DNA of 36,534 nucleotides, from contig QCTN01000014.1 of assembly GCA_003211135.1 (NCBI GenBank), positions 1 to 36,534 on the forward strand, written 5' to 3'. Positions 1-6,472 of this stretch are shown here, one piece after another. How positions within the stretch are numbered: the stretch's first letter is position 1; each line of letters opens with the position of its first letter. Source of the stretch: Prochlorococcus sp. AG-673-L20 (lineage in GTDB: Bacteria; Cyanobacteriota; Cyanobacteriia; PCC-6307; Cyanobiaceae). A model generated the notes under the pieces. It was not told the origin of the DNA, did not search any database, and worked only from the letters and a program-made list of their open reading frames with translations. Made by a program: the position numbers and the translations under genes.

Positions 1-40
1 TTATCCACTTTTTAACCATTTTTCAACAGGTTTTTCCACA
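1..40. other. Cluster of DnaA-box-like 9-mers
   Basis: Three similar 9-mers lie close together on the plus strand: TTATCCACT (1-9), TTTTCAACA (20-28) and TTTTCCACA (32-40). The last matches the form of DnaA box reported for cyanobacteria; the first differs by one base from the E. coli consensus. The window starts here, so any further boxes to the left cannot be seen. No dnaN or dnaA gene is present nearby, so I do not call this a replication origin. Confidence 0.3.
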
Positions 41-166
41 AGTTGTAGATTTAATTCACTTTTCTATGTGCGAAATAAAATATAAGGTTTTTTTGTAAAA
101 AATGTCACGCGGAATTTTTTTAGGAGCGATAAGATCAAAAATGATTTTTATTAATTTTTAAATTCA

Positions 167-307
167 ATGATTGAAAAAATAATTAAAAAACAATCATCTG
201 AGATGCAAAAAGATTTTAAAAAATCAAATCTTGAAATTCTTACTGAAGAAAATGATCGCTTATTAAAGAGTCTTAAAAGACCAAGTGGTTCTTATAGAGC
301 TACTTAA
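167..307 (+). CDS. Small charged protein, 46 aa, unknown function
   Basis: An ATG-started frame of 46 codons. The product is mostly charged and predicted helical, with many Lys and Glu residues, and ends in a short Arg/Ser/Gly tail (RPSGSYRAT). There are no cysteines and no membrane segment. It stands alone, with about 315 bases of non-coding sequence after it. I do not recognise the family. The clean start, the absence of a better frame and the regular amphipathic composition make a real gene plausible. Confidence 0.5.
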   Translation: MIEKIIKKQSSEMQKDFKKSNLEILTEENDRLLKSLKRPSGSYRAT

Positions 308-622
308 TAATTTAATTATTTTTAAACTTAGGATATTCCATTAATATTCTTTTATTAAATAAAATCCAAAAACAACTTTACGCAAATTCAAACGAAATTA
401 AATTTATTTTTGGGGTATCTAAGTAACTTAAAAATTGAGAATATAAATTTTCTGTTAAATCCAATAATATCTAGGTTTAATAGTAACGGTAGTAATTAAT
501 AGTAGTTATATTAAAGAGATCTCATGTTGAGATTAAATATATATACATTGTGAATTTTCTAGAGAATATTGAATATTTTCTATCCAATCAACCCCTAATG
601 TAATCAATCCACGTTTGAACCC
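308..622. other. Intergenic stretch without a recognised gene
   Basis: About 315 bases of AT-rich sequence. I see no frame with a convincing start, no tRNA and no strong terminator. A short perfect hairpin (ATCTCA-TGT-TGAGAT) lies near 519-533, without a T-tract. The sequence just upstream of 623 probably carries the promoter of the next gene, but I cannot pick out defined -35 and -10 boxes. Confidence 0.4.
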
Positions 623-874
623 ATGACCATAAAAGAATTAAAAGTAAAATACAAAAAGCTTTTAAATAAAGCAGATAAAGCCAATGGAAGAAAAGAAACT
701 GTTTCTTTTTTGAATAGAGCTGCTAAACTCAACTCCAAGATCCATTCTAAAACCAAGACTAATTGCATCAAGTGCAATGGTGTGGGTTACTTAAGAATCT
801 CATTAGACGAAGCCCGAACTTGTCTTTGCTGTTACGGAAAAGGTTTTTTGATGGAAGAGATCCAAAGGTTTTAA
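623..874 (+). CDS. Small zinc-finger protein with two CxxCxGxG motifs
   Basis: An 83-residue protein. The first 45 residues are a basic, probably helical segment. The C-terminal part has two DnaJ-type motifs: C48-x2-C51-NGVG and C67-x2-C70-YGKG. Two such CxxCxGxG elements normally build one four-cysteine zinc site, as in the DnaJ zinc-binding domain, so this looks like a minimal single-site version without J-domain or substrate domain. It may bind unfolded protein or act in thiol chemistry, but that is inference. The next small gene starts 22 bases downstream on the same strand. Confidence 0.75.
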   Translation: MTIKELKVKYKKLLNKADKANGRKETVSFLNRAAKLNSKIHSKTKTNCIKCNGVGYLRISLDEARTCLCCYGKGFLMEEIQRF

Positions 875-896
875 CTTGTTATATATTTAATTAGAA

Positions 897-1052
897 ATGA
901 AAGAACTCATTCAAGCTCATAAAAAGTTAATAAGTACAGTTAAAGAGCAGATGGGTTTTTCAGATTATGGAATGTATTGGCTAGCTTTTATTGAAGGTGG
1001 ATTAACCATATGGTTGTTAGAAAGAATATTTTTTCACTGGTTAAAGTTTTAA
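897..1052 (+). CDS. Small membrane-associated protein, 51 aa
   Basis: ATG-started frame of 51 codons. Residues 1-19 are polar and basic (MKELIQAHKKLISTVKEQ). Residues 27-49 form one hydrophobic, Trp-rich segment that contains a FIEGGLTIW patch, probably a single membrane helix. It follows the zinc-finger gene after 22 bases and may share its transcript. I do not know the family; the polar helix followed by one membrane segment resembles many small conserved proteins of marine picocyanobacteria. Confidence 0.65.
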   Translation: MKELIQAHKKLISTVKEQMGFSDYGMYWLAFIEGGLTIWLLERIFFHWLKF

Positions 1053-1149
1053 AGAAAAATTTTATCATTTGAAAATAAATTCTAATTTTTTTCAGATTGA
1101 GAATATCTTTTCCATGTAAATAGTTGTAGGATTATAAAAAACTAATCAT

Positions 1150-1377
1150 ATGCAAACTTTAGGTTTAATTTTACTCGCCGCTAGTAGCTGGTATCTCTGG
1201 AAACTCACTTCAAAATTTCTTGATGAGCCAACAAAAAAAGAGATTTCGAATAGTTTTAATGGGCTAAAAAACAAATTGAAAGAAAGTAAAGAAAGTTTTT
1301 CAAAAGCAAAAATAAGTGAAGCTTGGGACAAGTATAAAGAGGAGGGCGGCGCTTTTTCTAATAAAGATAAAAAATAG
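1150..1377 (+). CDS. Membrane-anchored coiled-coil-like small protein, 75 aa
   Basis: The first 20 residues (MQTLGLILLAASSWYLWKLT) are a hydrophobic membrane anchor or signal segment. The rest is strongly charged, Lys/Glu/Ser-rich and likely helical, ending in a basic tail. Its TAG stop shares a base with the GTG start of the next gene (TAGTG), so the two are probably translationally coupled. It is the first of four consecutive small membrane-protein genes (1150-1826). Function unknown. Confidence 0.7.
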   Translation: MQTLGLILLAASSWYLWKLTSKFLDEPTKKEISNSFNGLKNKLKESKESFSKAKISEAWDKYKEEGGAFSNKDKK

Positions 1378-1631
1378 TGGAAATTTTTAGTATCACAAGC
1401 TTTACAAAAGAAATATCTCGTATTGACTTAATTGGTATTTTGGTTGGGCATTTAGTATTTGCTATAGCTTTAACGCAAATTTTGGACTGGACATGGCTTA
1501 AGAATTTAATGAGTGAGGAGGATAAATTAAAAATGCTCAATAGTTACACATGGAAAGACTTATTAGTTGACGGAGCCATCGTTGCTGTAGTTATTGGAAT
1601 TATTTTTCTCGTCGTAAGTATATTTATATGA
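1377..1631 (+). CDS. Small protein with two membrane helices, 84 aa
   Basis: Starts at GTG 1377, overlapping the previous stop by one base. Residues about 16-38 and 60-84 are hydrophobic and separated by a polar loop with an EEDKLK stretch, giving two likely membrane spans. An internal ATG at 1509 would remove the first helix; the overlap with the upstream stop favours the GTG start. Its stop codon is directly followed by the ATG of the next small gene. Function unknown. Confidence 0.6.
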   Translation: MEIFSITSFTKEISRIDLIGILVGHLVFAIALTQILDWTWLKNLMSEEDKLKMLNSYTWKDLLVDGAIVAVVIGIIFLVVSIFI

Positions 1632-1721
1632 ATGAACATCACATATATACTTTTGATATTTTTATTAGCCTCATTACTAATTTTTTCCCAAATACTTAAG
1701 TCTTCAGATAAATCCCCATAA
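1632..1721 (+). CDS. Single-helix membrane micropeptide, 29 aa
   Basis: The ATG follows the TGA of the upstream gene with no spacer. The 29-residue product is one hydrophobic helix (ITYILLIFLLASLLIFSQIL) with a short polar tail. Its size and shape resemble small photosystem or transporter accessory subunits, but I see no signature of a known one. The tight packing with its neighbours is the main evidence that it is translated. Confidence 0.45.
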   Translation: MNITYILLIFLLASLLIFSQILKSSDKSP

Positions 1722-1724
1722 TAA

Positions 1725-1826
1725 ATGTCAGAAATTTCTAGCAACTCATCATCAGGTTGGTATTTAATAGCAATCGTAAGTACAATTTCTTTTTTAGCTT
1801 TGATATATTTTGGGAAAACAAAATAA
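1725..1826 (+). CDS. Single-helix membrane micropeptide, 33 aa
   Basis: Begins 4 bases after the previous stop. A Ser-rich polar N-terminus (MSEISSNSSSG) leads into one membrane helix (residues about 12-29) and ends with a basic GKTK tail, the layout of a one-span protein with a short charged tail. It is the last of the four-gene cluster 1150-1826. Function unknown; translation is supported mainly by gene packing. Confidence 0.45.
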   Translation: MSEISSNSSSGWYLIAIVSTISFLALIYFGKTK

Positions 1827-1897
1827 ACAGCATTAATTAATTTTTTAATTATGTCATAAATAAAATTTGTTAATTGACTTCTGATTAAAAATTAGAA

Positions 1898-2626
1898 ATG
1901 AAAAGGCTAATAGTTTTACAACATTTAGAAATAGAAGGGCCAGGGCTTTTTTATCAGATAGCTAAGGAGAGGGAGATGAATATAGAAATCATCCGTCTGG
2001 ACCAAGGTGATGGCCTACCTAAAACTATTAAAGACGATTTACTTTTAATAATGGGTGGACCAATGGGAGTCAAAGATATTGGGAGCACAAAATATCCATG
2101 GCTCAAAAAAGAAAGTGATTTTATAAAGTCAGAATTAAAAAAAAAGACAAGTATTATCGGAGTTTGCTTAGGAGCCCAGTTATTAGCAAACGCAGCAGGA
2201 GGAGATGTCGAAATTTTAAAACATGGATCTCCTCCTAAACCTTTACCAGAAATTGGATGGTCTCAAGTTTTTTTTAATCAATCAAATAATGACTTAAAGA
2301 AATTTTGTGAAACTCCTTTTCACGTGCTGCATTGGCATGGCGATAGAATTTTATTACCAAAAAATGCCGAACTCATAGCCAGTAGTATGCGTTGTAAAGA
2401 GCAATTTTTTAAGATTGGGGATTTAGCTTACGGTTTACAATTCCATGTCGAGTTAAATAAGGAAATGACCGAAAGATGGATAAATGAGGATAAATTATTT
2501 ATAACCAAAGGATTAGGTCAAAACGGTCAGTCAATTCTAAGGGAGGAGGATAAACAGTATGGAGAAAAAACAATCTTAAAAAGAAAGGAATTAATAAATA
2601 AACTTTTTAATTTACTAAGCAAATAA
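1898..2626 (+). CDS. Class I glutamine amidotransferase domain protein
   Basis: A 242-residue stand-alone glutamine amidotransferase of the GMP-synthase-like class. The full catalytic triad is visible: nucleophile Cys90 in the elbow GVCLGAQ, and His183 and Glu185 in QFHVEL. The oxyanion loop GGPMG is at residues 53-57. Such proteins take ammonia (or a related group) from glutamine or a gamma-glutamyl compound and pass it to a partner or act as gamma-glutamyl hydrolases. No synthetase partner is nearby, so the substrate cannot be named. It is one of the few full-length enzymes in the small-gene region and is followed by a hairpin terminator. Confidence 0.88.
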   Translation: MKRLIVLQHLEIEGPGLFYQIAKEREMNIEIIRLDQGDGLPKTIKDDLLLIMGGPMGVKDIGSTKYPWLKKESDFIKSELKKKTSIIGVCLGAQLLANAAGGDVEILKHGSPPKPLPEIGWSQVFFNQSNNDLKKFCETPFHVLHWHGDRILLPKNAELIASSMRCKEQFFKIGDLAYGLQFHVELNKEMTERWINEDKLFITKGLGQNGQSILREEDKQYGEKTILKRKELINKLFNLLSK

Positions 2627-2662
2627 AAAAGCCCTGTTACTTCATGAGAAACAGAGCTTTTA
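2627..2662. terminator. Bidirectional hairpin terminator
   Basis: An inverted repeat of the form AAAAGC-C-CTGTT ... AACAG-A-GCTTTT, with one internal mismatch, starts directly after the amidotransferase stop. On the plus strand it is followed by only four T. On the minus strand the 3' side reads GGGCTTTTTTATTT, a much better T-tract, so it probably also ends the minus-strand transcript that carries the frame at 2695-2805. Confidence 0.65.
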
Positions 2663-2694
2663 ATATTTATTTTGGTTGTTTTTATATAAATCTA

Positions 2695-2805
2695 TTAATA
2701 ATAAAACCTTTCTTCTTTATTAAAGAATAAGAGACCAATGAACAGGTTGTAGATACTGATTTCACGGTCTCTTTTGTAACCGTAATTTTCGGTAGATACG
2801 ACAAT
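2695..2805 (-). CDS. Candidate highly expressed 36-codon peptide, ATT start
   Basis: On the minus strand a nearly perfect Shine-Dalgarno sequence lies 5' of this frame. The 36-residue reading (IVVSTENYGYKRDREISIYN, then a hydrophobic stretch and a basic-aromatic end) opens with ATT. No ATG, GTG or TTG is available in this frame after the preceding in-frame stop. The codons for Tyr, Asn, Phe, Ile and Asp in the first two thirds mostly end in C (TAC, AAC, TTC, ATC, GAC), which is unusual for this AT-rich genome and typical of its most highly expressed genes. A TTG one base downstream opens an alternative 40-codon frame (2804 down to 2682), so the frame is uncertain. The product is not recognised. 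Confidence 0.4.
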   Translation of the reverse strand: MVVSTENYGYKRDREISIYNLFIGLLFFNKEERFYY

Positions 2806-2807
2806 GA

Positions 2808-2819
2808 ATCACCTCCTTT
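2808..2819 (-). promoter_or_regulatory. Extended Shine-Dalgarno sequence
   Basis: On the minus strand the sequence reads AAAGGAGGTGAT. It is complementary over 12 bases to the 3' end of bacterial 16S rRNA (ATCACCTCCTTT). Most genes in this window have weak or no visible Shine-Dalgarno sequence, so this one stands out. Its spacing fits a start at 2805 (ATT) or 2804 (TTG). Confidence 0.6.
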
Positions 2820-2938
2820 ACTAATATTTTCTTTAACATAACCAAGATGATTAAATAAAGAAACTAAATATATTAAAATTTAAAGCTTTTTTAACAAATC
2901 ATTTTTTATAAGCCAGAGTTCAAGTAAATAAGTCAAAT

Positions 2939-3604
2939 CTACCAAGGCAAAATCTCTCCATTAGTATGCCAAAATGTCCCAGTATTTTTTTTATTAAGAG
3001 AGTCGATACGTTTTAAGAGTCCATTTGCGGATTCTTTTGTAGATATACCATTTTTTGTAAATCCAGTCATCCGAGTACTTACTAAGCCTGGATGCAAAAT
3101 AGCAACATAAATATCTTCTTTTAACAAATCTCTTGAAAGTGATTTCGCTGCCATGGATAAAGCCACTTTAGACATCCTATAACCATAGGAACTACCTGAT
3201 GAATTATCACCAATGGATCCCATTCTGCTCGTGATGAAACCAATCTTTGAATTCTTTTTTAAAAGACCTTTCAGTGATCTAGTCATAGAAAGAGGACTTA
3301 AAGCATTTACTACAAATTGACGAATAATACTTTCATGATCAAAATTATCAATCGAATTAAATTCATAAATACCTGCATTATGAATTAAACAATCTAATTC
3401 GACTCCTGATAATGCTTGCCTTAAATTATTGGTTGAATCCTCTGAAGAAATATCGATATCTTCTTCAATTCTTACACCTAAGTTTTTTAAATCTGAAGAA
3501 GCCTCTCTACAGGTAGCTATTACCTCATCTCCTCTTTCAATAATTTGTTTACATAATTCCAATCCAATTCCTCTATTTGAGCCAGTTATGAGGTAAGTAG
3601 ACAT
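2939..3604 (-). CDS. Short-chain dehydrogenase/reductase (SDR)
   Basis: A 221-residue classical SDR with a Rossmann fold. It has the cofactor loop TGSNRGIG (residues 7-14), the NAG motif (76-78), a Ser in the ITSRMGS segment (126-130) and the catalytic Tyr142-x3-Lys146 (YRMSK). The TGxxxGxG form with a following Cys-Arg (TCRE) at the second strand suggests NADP(H), though this is inference. I chose the ATG at 3604 because it sits the usual few residues before the glycine loop; an in-frame TTG at 3622 is less likely. The substrate is unknown; related cyanobacterial proteins are annotated as csgA-like or carbonyl reductases. Confidence 0.88.
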   Translation of the reverse strand: MSTYLITGSNRGIGLELCKQIIERGDEVIATCREASSDLKNLGVRIEEDIDISSEDSTNNLRQALSGVELDCLIHNAGIYEFNSIDNFDHESIIRQFVVNALSPLSMTRSLKGLLKKNSKIGFITSRMGSIGDNSSGSSYGYRMSKVALSMAAKSLSRDLLKEDIYVAILHPGLVSTRMTGFTKNGISTKESANGLLKRIDSLNKKNTGTFWHTNGEILPW

Positions 3605-3708
3605 ATTTTTAGATAATTTCAAATATTATAATTTCTGAAGCAATAAAATAAAAAATTAATTACTAATTCTTTTAGTGTAATGGAAAGGATTTTAGTTATA
3701 ATTTAAAA

Positions 3709-3972
3709 ATGTCAGAAAGCAAAAGTCCATTAGACAGAATTTATAGATTAATAGCATCGCATGCTTGGATGACTGAGAACGAAGCAAAAGTATTATTAGT
3801 AATGATGTATGCATCCGGAACTAAGTCTTTAGGATTGGAGGGTAAAGGTTTAAACCAATTTATGGAAAGGTCATTAGAAAAAATGTGTTCCGATAATAAA
3901 GAAAATTTACAAGAATATCTTTTAAAAATTAAAGATAAATTTCCCAACAATGAATTACTTTCAGAAGATTAA
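3709..3972 (+). CDS. Conserved-looking helical protein, 87 aa
   Basis: An all-helical looking soluble protein of 87 residues with no membrane segment and a single Cys. It has a patch TENEAKVLLVMMYASG around residues 22-37 and a Lys/Glu-rich C-terminal half. The next gene starts 4 bases downstream, so the two probably form an operon. I do not recognise the family. Confidence 0.7.
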   Translation: MSESKSPLDRIYRLIASHAWMTENEAKVLLVMMYASGTKSLGLEGKGLNQFMERSLEKMCSDNKENLQEYLLKIKDKFPNNELLSED

Positions 3973-3975
3973 TTC

Positions 3976-4179
3976 ATGGAGATCTTAAATCAAGAATTTA
4001 CTCAAGAAATAATTAGACTTACCTGGAGAAATCCTGTTTTTATGGCTTTCGCTATAGCATTGATATGGCTAATCCCACAATTACTAATTAGAAGAATTTT
4101 GTCAGAAAATTATAAGAAAAAGAAATTAGAAAAACAAAAGGACAAAATTCGGAAGCTATACCCTAAAGCTCTAAAATAA
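3976..4179 (+). CDS. Single-span membrane protein with basic tail, 67 aa
   Basis: A polar N-terminus of about 18 residues is followed by one hydrophobic helix (residues about 20-38, PVFMAFAIALIWLIPQLLI) and a strongly basic cytoplasmic tail (RRILSENYKKKKLEKQKDK). By the positive-inside rule the tail should face the cytoplasm. It lies 3 bases after the preceding helical protein gene. Function unknown. Confidence 0.65.
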   Translation: MEILNQEFTQEIIRLTWRNPVFMAFAIALIWLIPQLLIRRILSENYKKKKLEKQKDKIRKLYPKALK

Positions 4180-4228
4180 AAAATTTAAGCTTCATAGTAA
4201 ATTTAAATTAGTTTGAGAGATTTTTTTT

Positions 4229-4432
4229 ATGAATTATAAAATCATAAGAATTGATGGAAAAGAAGATGATGTCACATCCCAAACTTTTTCAAACTTTGCA
4301 GATGCTTATGATTTATTAGATGAAATATATGGAGATATATGTTGTTCGGATGCTGATTATGGAGATATTGTTTATTACGATATTGTAGAAGATAAGAAAA
4401 TAGAAAAAAACATACATGAAAAAGGAATTTGA
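4229..4432 (+). CDS. Acidic small protein, 67 aa
   Basis: An acidic soluble protein of 67 residues, rich in Asp and Tyr, with adjacent cysteines (GDICCSDADYGD, residues about 35-46). The pattern of short strands and an acidic loop suggests a small alpha/beta fold. The next gene starts inside its 3' end (17-base overlap), so coupled translation is likely. I do not recognise it. Confidence 0.6.
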   Translation: MNYKIIRIDGKEDDVTSQTFSNFADAYDLLDEIYGDICCSDADYGDIVYYDIVEDKKIEKNIHEKGI

Positions 4433-4634
4433 AAATTGGGAACCTACTCATGAACAAAATATTGGAATAGTTTCAAGTGTTTATGAATTTATTAAAGAGG
4501 AACTTTCTGAGCTTCAAGAAATAACGGAATGTCCTGATTCTTTTATTTATGATTTCATTGCAAGAATCCAACATGAGTGGCATCCAGAATCATGTCACTC
4601 ATTGGCTAGGAATCACAAAAAGAATGAGAAATGA
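4416..4634 (+). CDS. Soluble small protein, 72 aa
   Basis: Overlaps the upstream gene by 17 bases. The product is soluble and mostly helical, with two Cys (TECPDSF near 38-43 and ESCHSL near 58-63), three His in the last third and a basic end. The Cys/His spacing could hold a metal but matches no finger I know. Function unknown. Confidence 0.6.
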   Translation: MKKEFENWEPTHEQNIGIVSSVYEFIKEELSELQEITECPDSFIYDFIARIQHEWHPESCHSLARNHKKNEK

Positions 4635-4734
4635 GAAAATAATTTTTTAATAATCCATAAGATTAAAAAATAATACAATTATTTTACTCATTGATTTATT
4701 TTTAATATTATTCAAAATTAAATCTTATTAAAAA

Positions 4735-4821
4735 ATGATTATTCGAGTATTGGGTATAGTTTTGATTCTTGGCACTATTGCATACTATGGTTTAGTTTTA
4801 ACAGGCAATAGCACGTTATAA
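4735..4821 (+). CDS. Single-helix membrane micropeptide, 28 aa
   Basis: A 28-residue product that is almost entirely one hydrophobic helix (IIRVLGIVLILGTIAYYGLV) with a short polar end (TGNSTL). It lies between two better supported genes with clear spacing on both sides. The size fits the small membrane subunits common in cyanobacteria, but no signature is seen. Confidence 0.45.
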   Translation: MIIRVLGIVLILGTIAYYGLVLTGNSTL

Positions 4822-4850
4822 AATTCTTTTTTTTATAAGAAAATTAACAG

Positions 4851-5057
4851 ATGAAATGGCCTCCCACAAATTGCTGGACAGCACCAAAAACAATCGAAGG
4901 GAATCGTCATTATCAAGTAAAGGCCTATGGAGGTAAAAATGACAAAAGATGGGTAGATCTATTCCCGACAAAAAACAAAAAAGATATTAAAAGGATTTCT
5001 TGGTTAACTCTAAAATCAAAATGGACTAGCGGTTGGTTGAGACTTCCAAAAGATTGA
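4851..5057 (+). CDS. Small Trp-rich protein, TIGR02450-like
   Basis: A 68-residue basic protein with six Trp. The layout resembles the TIGR02450 family of small Trp-rich proteins: an N-terminal CWTAPKT segment, a RHYQVK strand, a central WVDLFP strand, a SWLTLK segment and a closing GWLRLP. The family is found in marine bacteria and cyanobacteria and has no established function, to my knowledge. The protein is soluble. It is followed by a possible 22-codon frame (5070-5138) and a hairpin terminator. Confidence 0.65.
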   Translation: MKWPPTNCWTAPKTIEGNRHYQVKAYGGKNDKRWVDLFPTKNKKDIKRISWLTLKSKWTSGWLRLPKD

Positions 5058-5148
5058 GCAATTTAAATTATGCCAAAAGAACCTAGGAGAAATTTTAATA
5101 ATATTTTGAACTTAAAATTTTTTGATTTAAATCGTTAGTTAAATAATT

Positions 5149-5187
5149 AAAAAAAGTTAATGAATAATTATTATTAACTAATTTTTT
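5149..5187 (+). terminator. Hairpin terminator
   Basis: A perfect 7-base inverted repeat (AGTTAAT at 5155-5161, ATTAACT at 5173-5179) is flanked by an A-run on the left and AATTTTTT on the right. It would end transcripts from the TIGR02450-like gene, including a doubtful 22-codon frame at 5070-5138 that I do not list as a gene. Confidence 0.5.
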
Positions 5188-5250
5188 GTAAAAATTCATA
5201 CTTTAATAAAAAACTCTTTCTTTTAATATCCAATAAGAAACAAATTTAAA

Positions 5251-5409
5251 ATGAAGCAAGAGCAAAATAAGAAATGGCCTAATAAAAAAATAATCCGCTC
5301 AGCAAAATTTGAAGCTAAAGAGCAATTTACTAAATCAGCATTAGAAAATTTAAAAACTGAGAAAGAGAGAATTGTTAATTCATTAAAAGAATCCGGTGAA
5401 ATAGATTAA
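5251..5409 (+). CDS. Basic helical small protein, 52 aa
   Basis: A 52-residue, highly charged protein predicted as one long helix or helical hairpin; it begins MKQEQNKKWPNKK and continues Lys/Glu-rich, with no Cys and no membrane segment. The clean ATG and helical periodicity support a real gene. It might bind nucleic acid or another protein through its basic half, but that is only inference. Confidence 0.55.
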   Translation: MKQEQNKKWPNKKIIRSAKFEAKEQFTKSALENLKTEKERIVNSLKESGEID

Positions 5410-5494
5410 TAAACTTACCTATTTTAGTAAATTTAATAAAAGACTACAGAATAAATAATTATTAACTATTATAGTTTTTTAACTCGTTTTAATA

Positions 5495-5614
5495 ATGGAT
5501 AAAATTTCTTTAGCTAATGCACATCTACCTCAACTGATAGGTTTAGTATTAATGTCAATTGGCTACACTTTTGGAAACAAGTTTTACCTACCTCAAGTAA
5601 ACAAAAATAATTAA
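5495..5614 (+). CDS. Small membrane-associated peptide, 39 aa
   Basis: A 39-residue product with a polar start (MDKISLANAHLP), a short hydrophobic segment (QLIGLVLMSIGYTFG) and a polar tail. The hydrophobic part is on the short side for a full membrane span. It lies upstream of the two Hli genes on the same strand, about 170 bases away. Function unknown. Confidence 0.45.
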   Translation: MDKISLANAHLPQLIGLVLMSIGYTFGNKFYLPQVNKNN

Positions 5615-5786
5615 CAAATAAATCTAGTTTAGAGAAAAAACTTTTTTTGAATTCATGCATCTAATATTTTTATCCACACTTATGTAACAATAATGCAATT
5701 AACTATCTATAAAGAGCTGTATTTCACCTTTTTTATTACAATACGTAAATTTTATGTTACATTAATTAATAATTATTACCTTAAAA

Positions 5787-5921
5787 ATGTTAAAAATTAA
5801 ATCAATTGAAAAAGAAAAAATTGTTGCTGAAAAAATTAATGGGAGATTTGCGATGATTGGGTTTCTAGCGGCGGTTGGAGCTTATTTAACAACTGGTCAA
5901 ATTATACCTGGATTCGTTTAA
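5787..5921 (+). CDS. hli: High-light-inducible protein (Hli), 44 aa
   Basis: A single-helix Hli/Scp protein of the chlorophyll a/b-binding superfamily. The chlorophyll-binding signature is clear: AEKINGRFAMIG (residues 14-25), in which Glu, Asn and Arg supply pigment ligands and the stabilising ion pair, followed by a membrane helix and the typical end TGQIIPGF. Hli proteins sit in the thylakoid membrane, bind chlorophyll and carotenoid and help protect or assemble photosystems under stress. A second Hli gene starts 5 bases downstream, so the pair is almost certainly an operon. High-light Prochlorococcus carry many copies, often in islands. Confidence 0.93.
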   Translation: MLKIKSIEKEKIVAEKINGRFAMIGFLAAVGAYLTTGQIIPGFV

Positions 5922-5925
5922 TCTA

Positions 5926-6180
5926 ATGAGTCCACTTACTGGTTTTATAATTGTCGTTATAGCTATAACATTACAATTCACGCTTTACACCATAAAGAGA
6001 TTACAAGAGCCTTTAGAGCCTAATTTATTTGATACCCAAAAGTCTCCAAAAATGCATAACAGAAAAAAAAGCTATTGGAAAAATGCTGAAATAACCAACG
6101 GAAGGTTAGCCATGGTTGGTTTATTGGCCTTAGTTGTAAATTATGGTTTTTTTGGATGGATAATTCCTGGTTTTATTTAA
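5926..6180 (+). CDS. hli: High-light-inducible protein with extra N-terminal helix
   Basis: An 84-residue Hli protein. Residues about 4-23 form an additional hydrophobic helix (GFIIVVIAITLQFTLYTI) joined by a polar linker to a C-terminal Hli domain with the signature AEITNGRLAMVG (54-65) and an end resembling other Hli proteins (GWIIPGFI). It starts 5 bases after the shorter Hli gene. The two together could form a heteromer in the thylakoid membrane; that is inference. The linker contains a PLEPNLFDTQ stretch without obvious motifs. Confidence 0.9.
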   Translation: MSPLTGFIIVVIAITLQFTLYTIKRLQEPLEPNLFDTQKSPKMHNRKKSYWKNAEITNGRLAMVGLLALVVNYGFFGWIIPGFI

Positions 6181-6472
6181 ATAGTTAAGATTGCAAATAT
6201 TGTTTATATAAAGCATAAAACTTATTAAGTATTTTAATATATTCCTCAAACACTAAAAATTAATTTTTTAACTTTAATTCCAATAATAGAAATTTAAAAT
6301 AGGCATTTAAAATTGATCTGATTAACTTTTTATAATTTACCTAAATTGTGTATTAATAATTAAAAACTTAATTTATTCAAATCCATTAGCATGTTCTTCT
6401 TAACATACTATAAGATTTGGTAAAATTCACTTGTAATCAATAAACTAGTTGGGATAAAAAGAATTAAAAAGG
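6181..6472. other. Convergent intergenic region
   Basis: About 290 bases between the plus-strand Hli pair and the minus-strand three-gene set. No frame with a plausible start, no RNA gene and no convincing terminator hairpin was found on either strand, although both flanking operons should end here. Confidence 0.4.

Noticed and set aside
590..625. tRNA-like T-loop (GGGTTCAAAC on the minus strand)
   Set aside because: The flanking bases do not form a T-stem and no acceptor or anticodon arm is present.
5670..5678. Perfect TTATCCACA DnaA box upstream of the Hli pair
   Set aside because: A single copy in AT-rich DNA is expected by chance and no cluster surrounds it.
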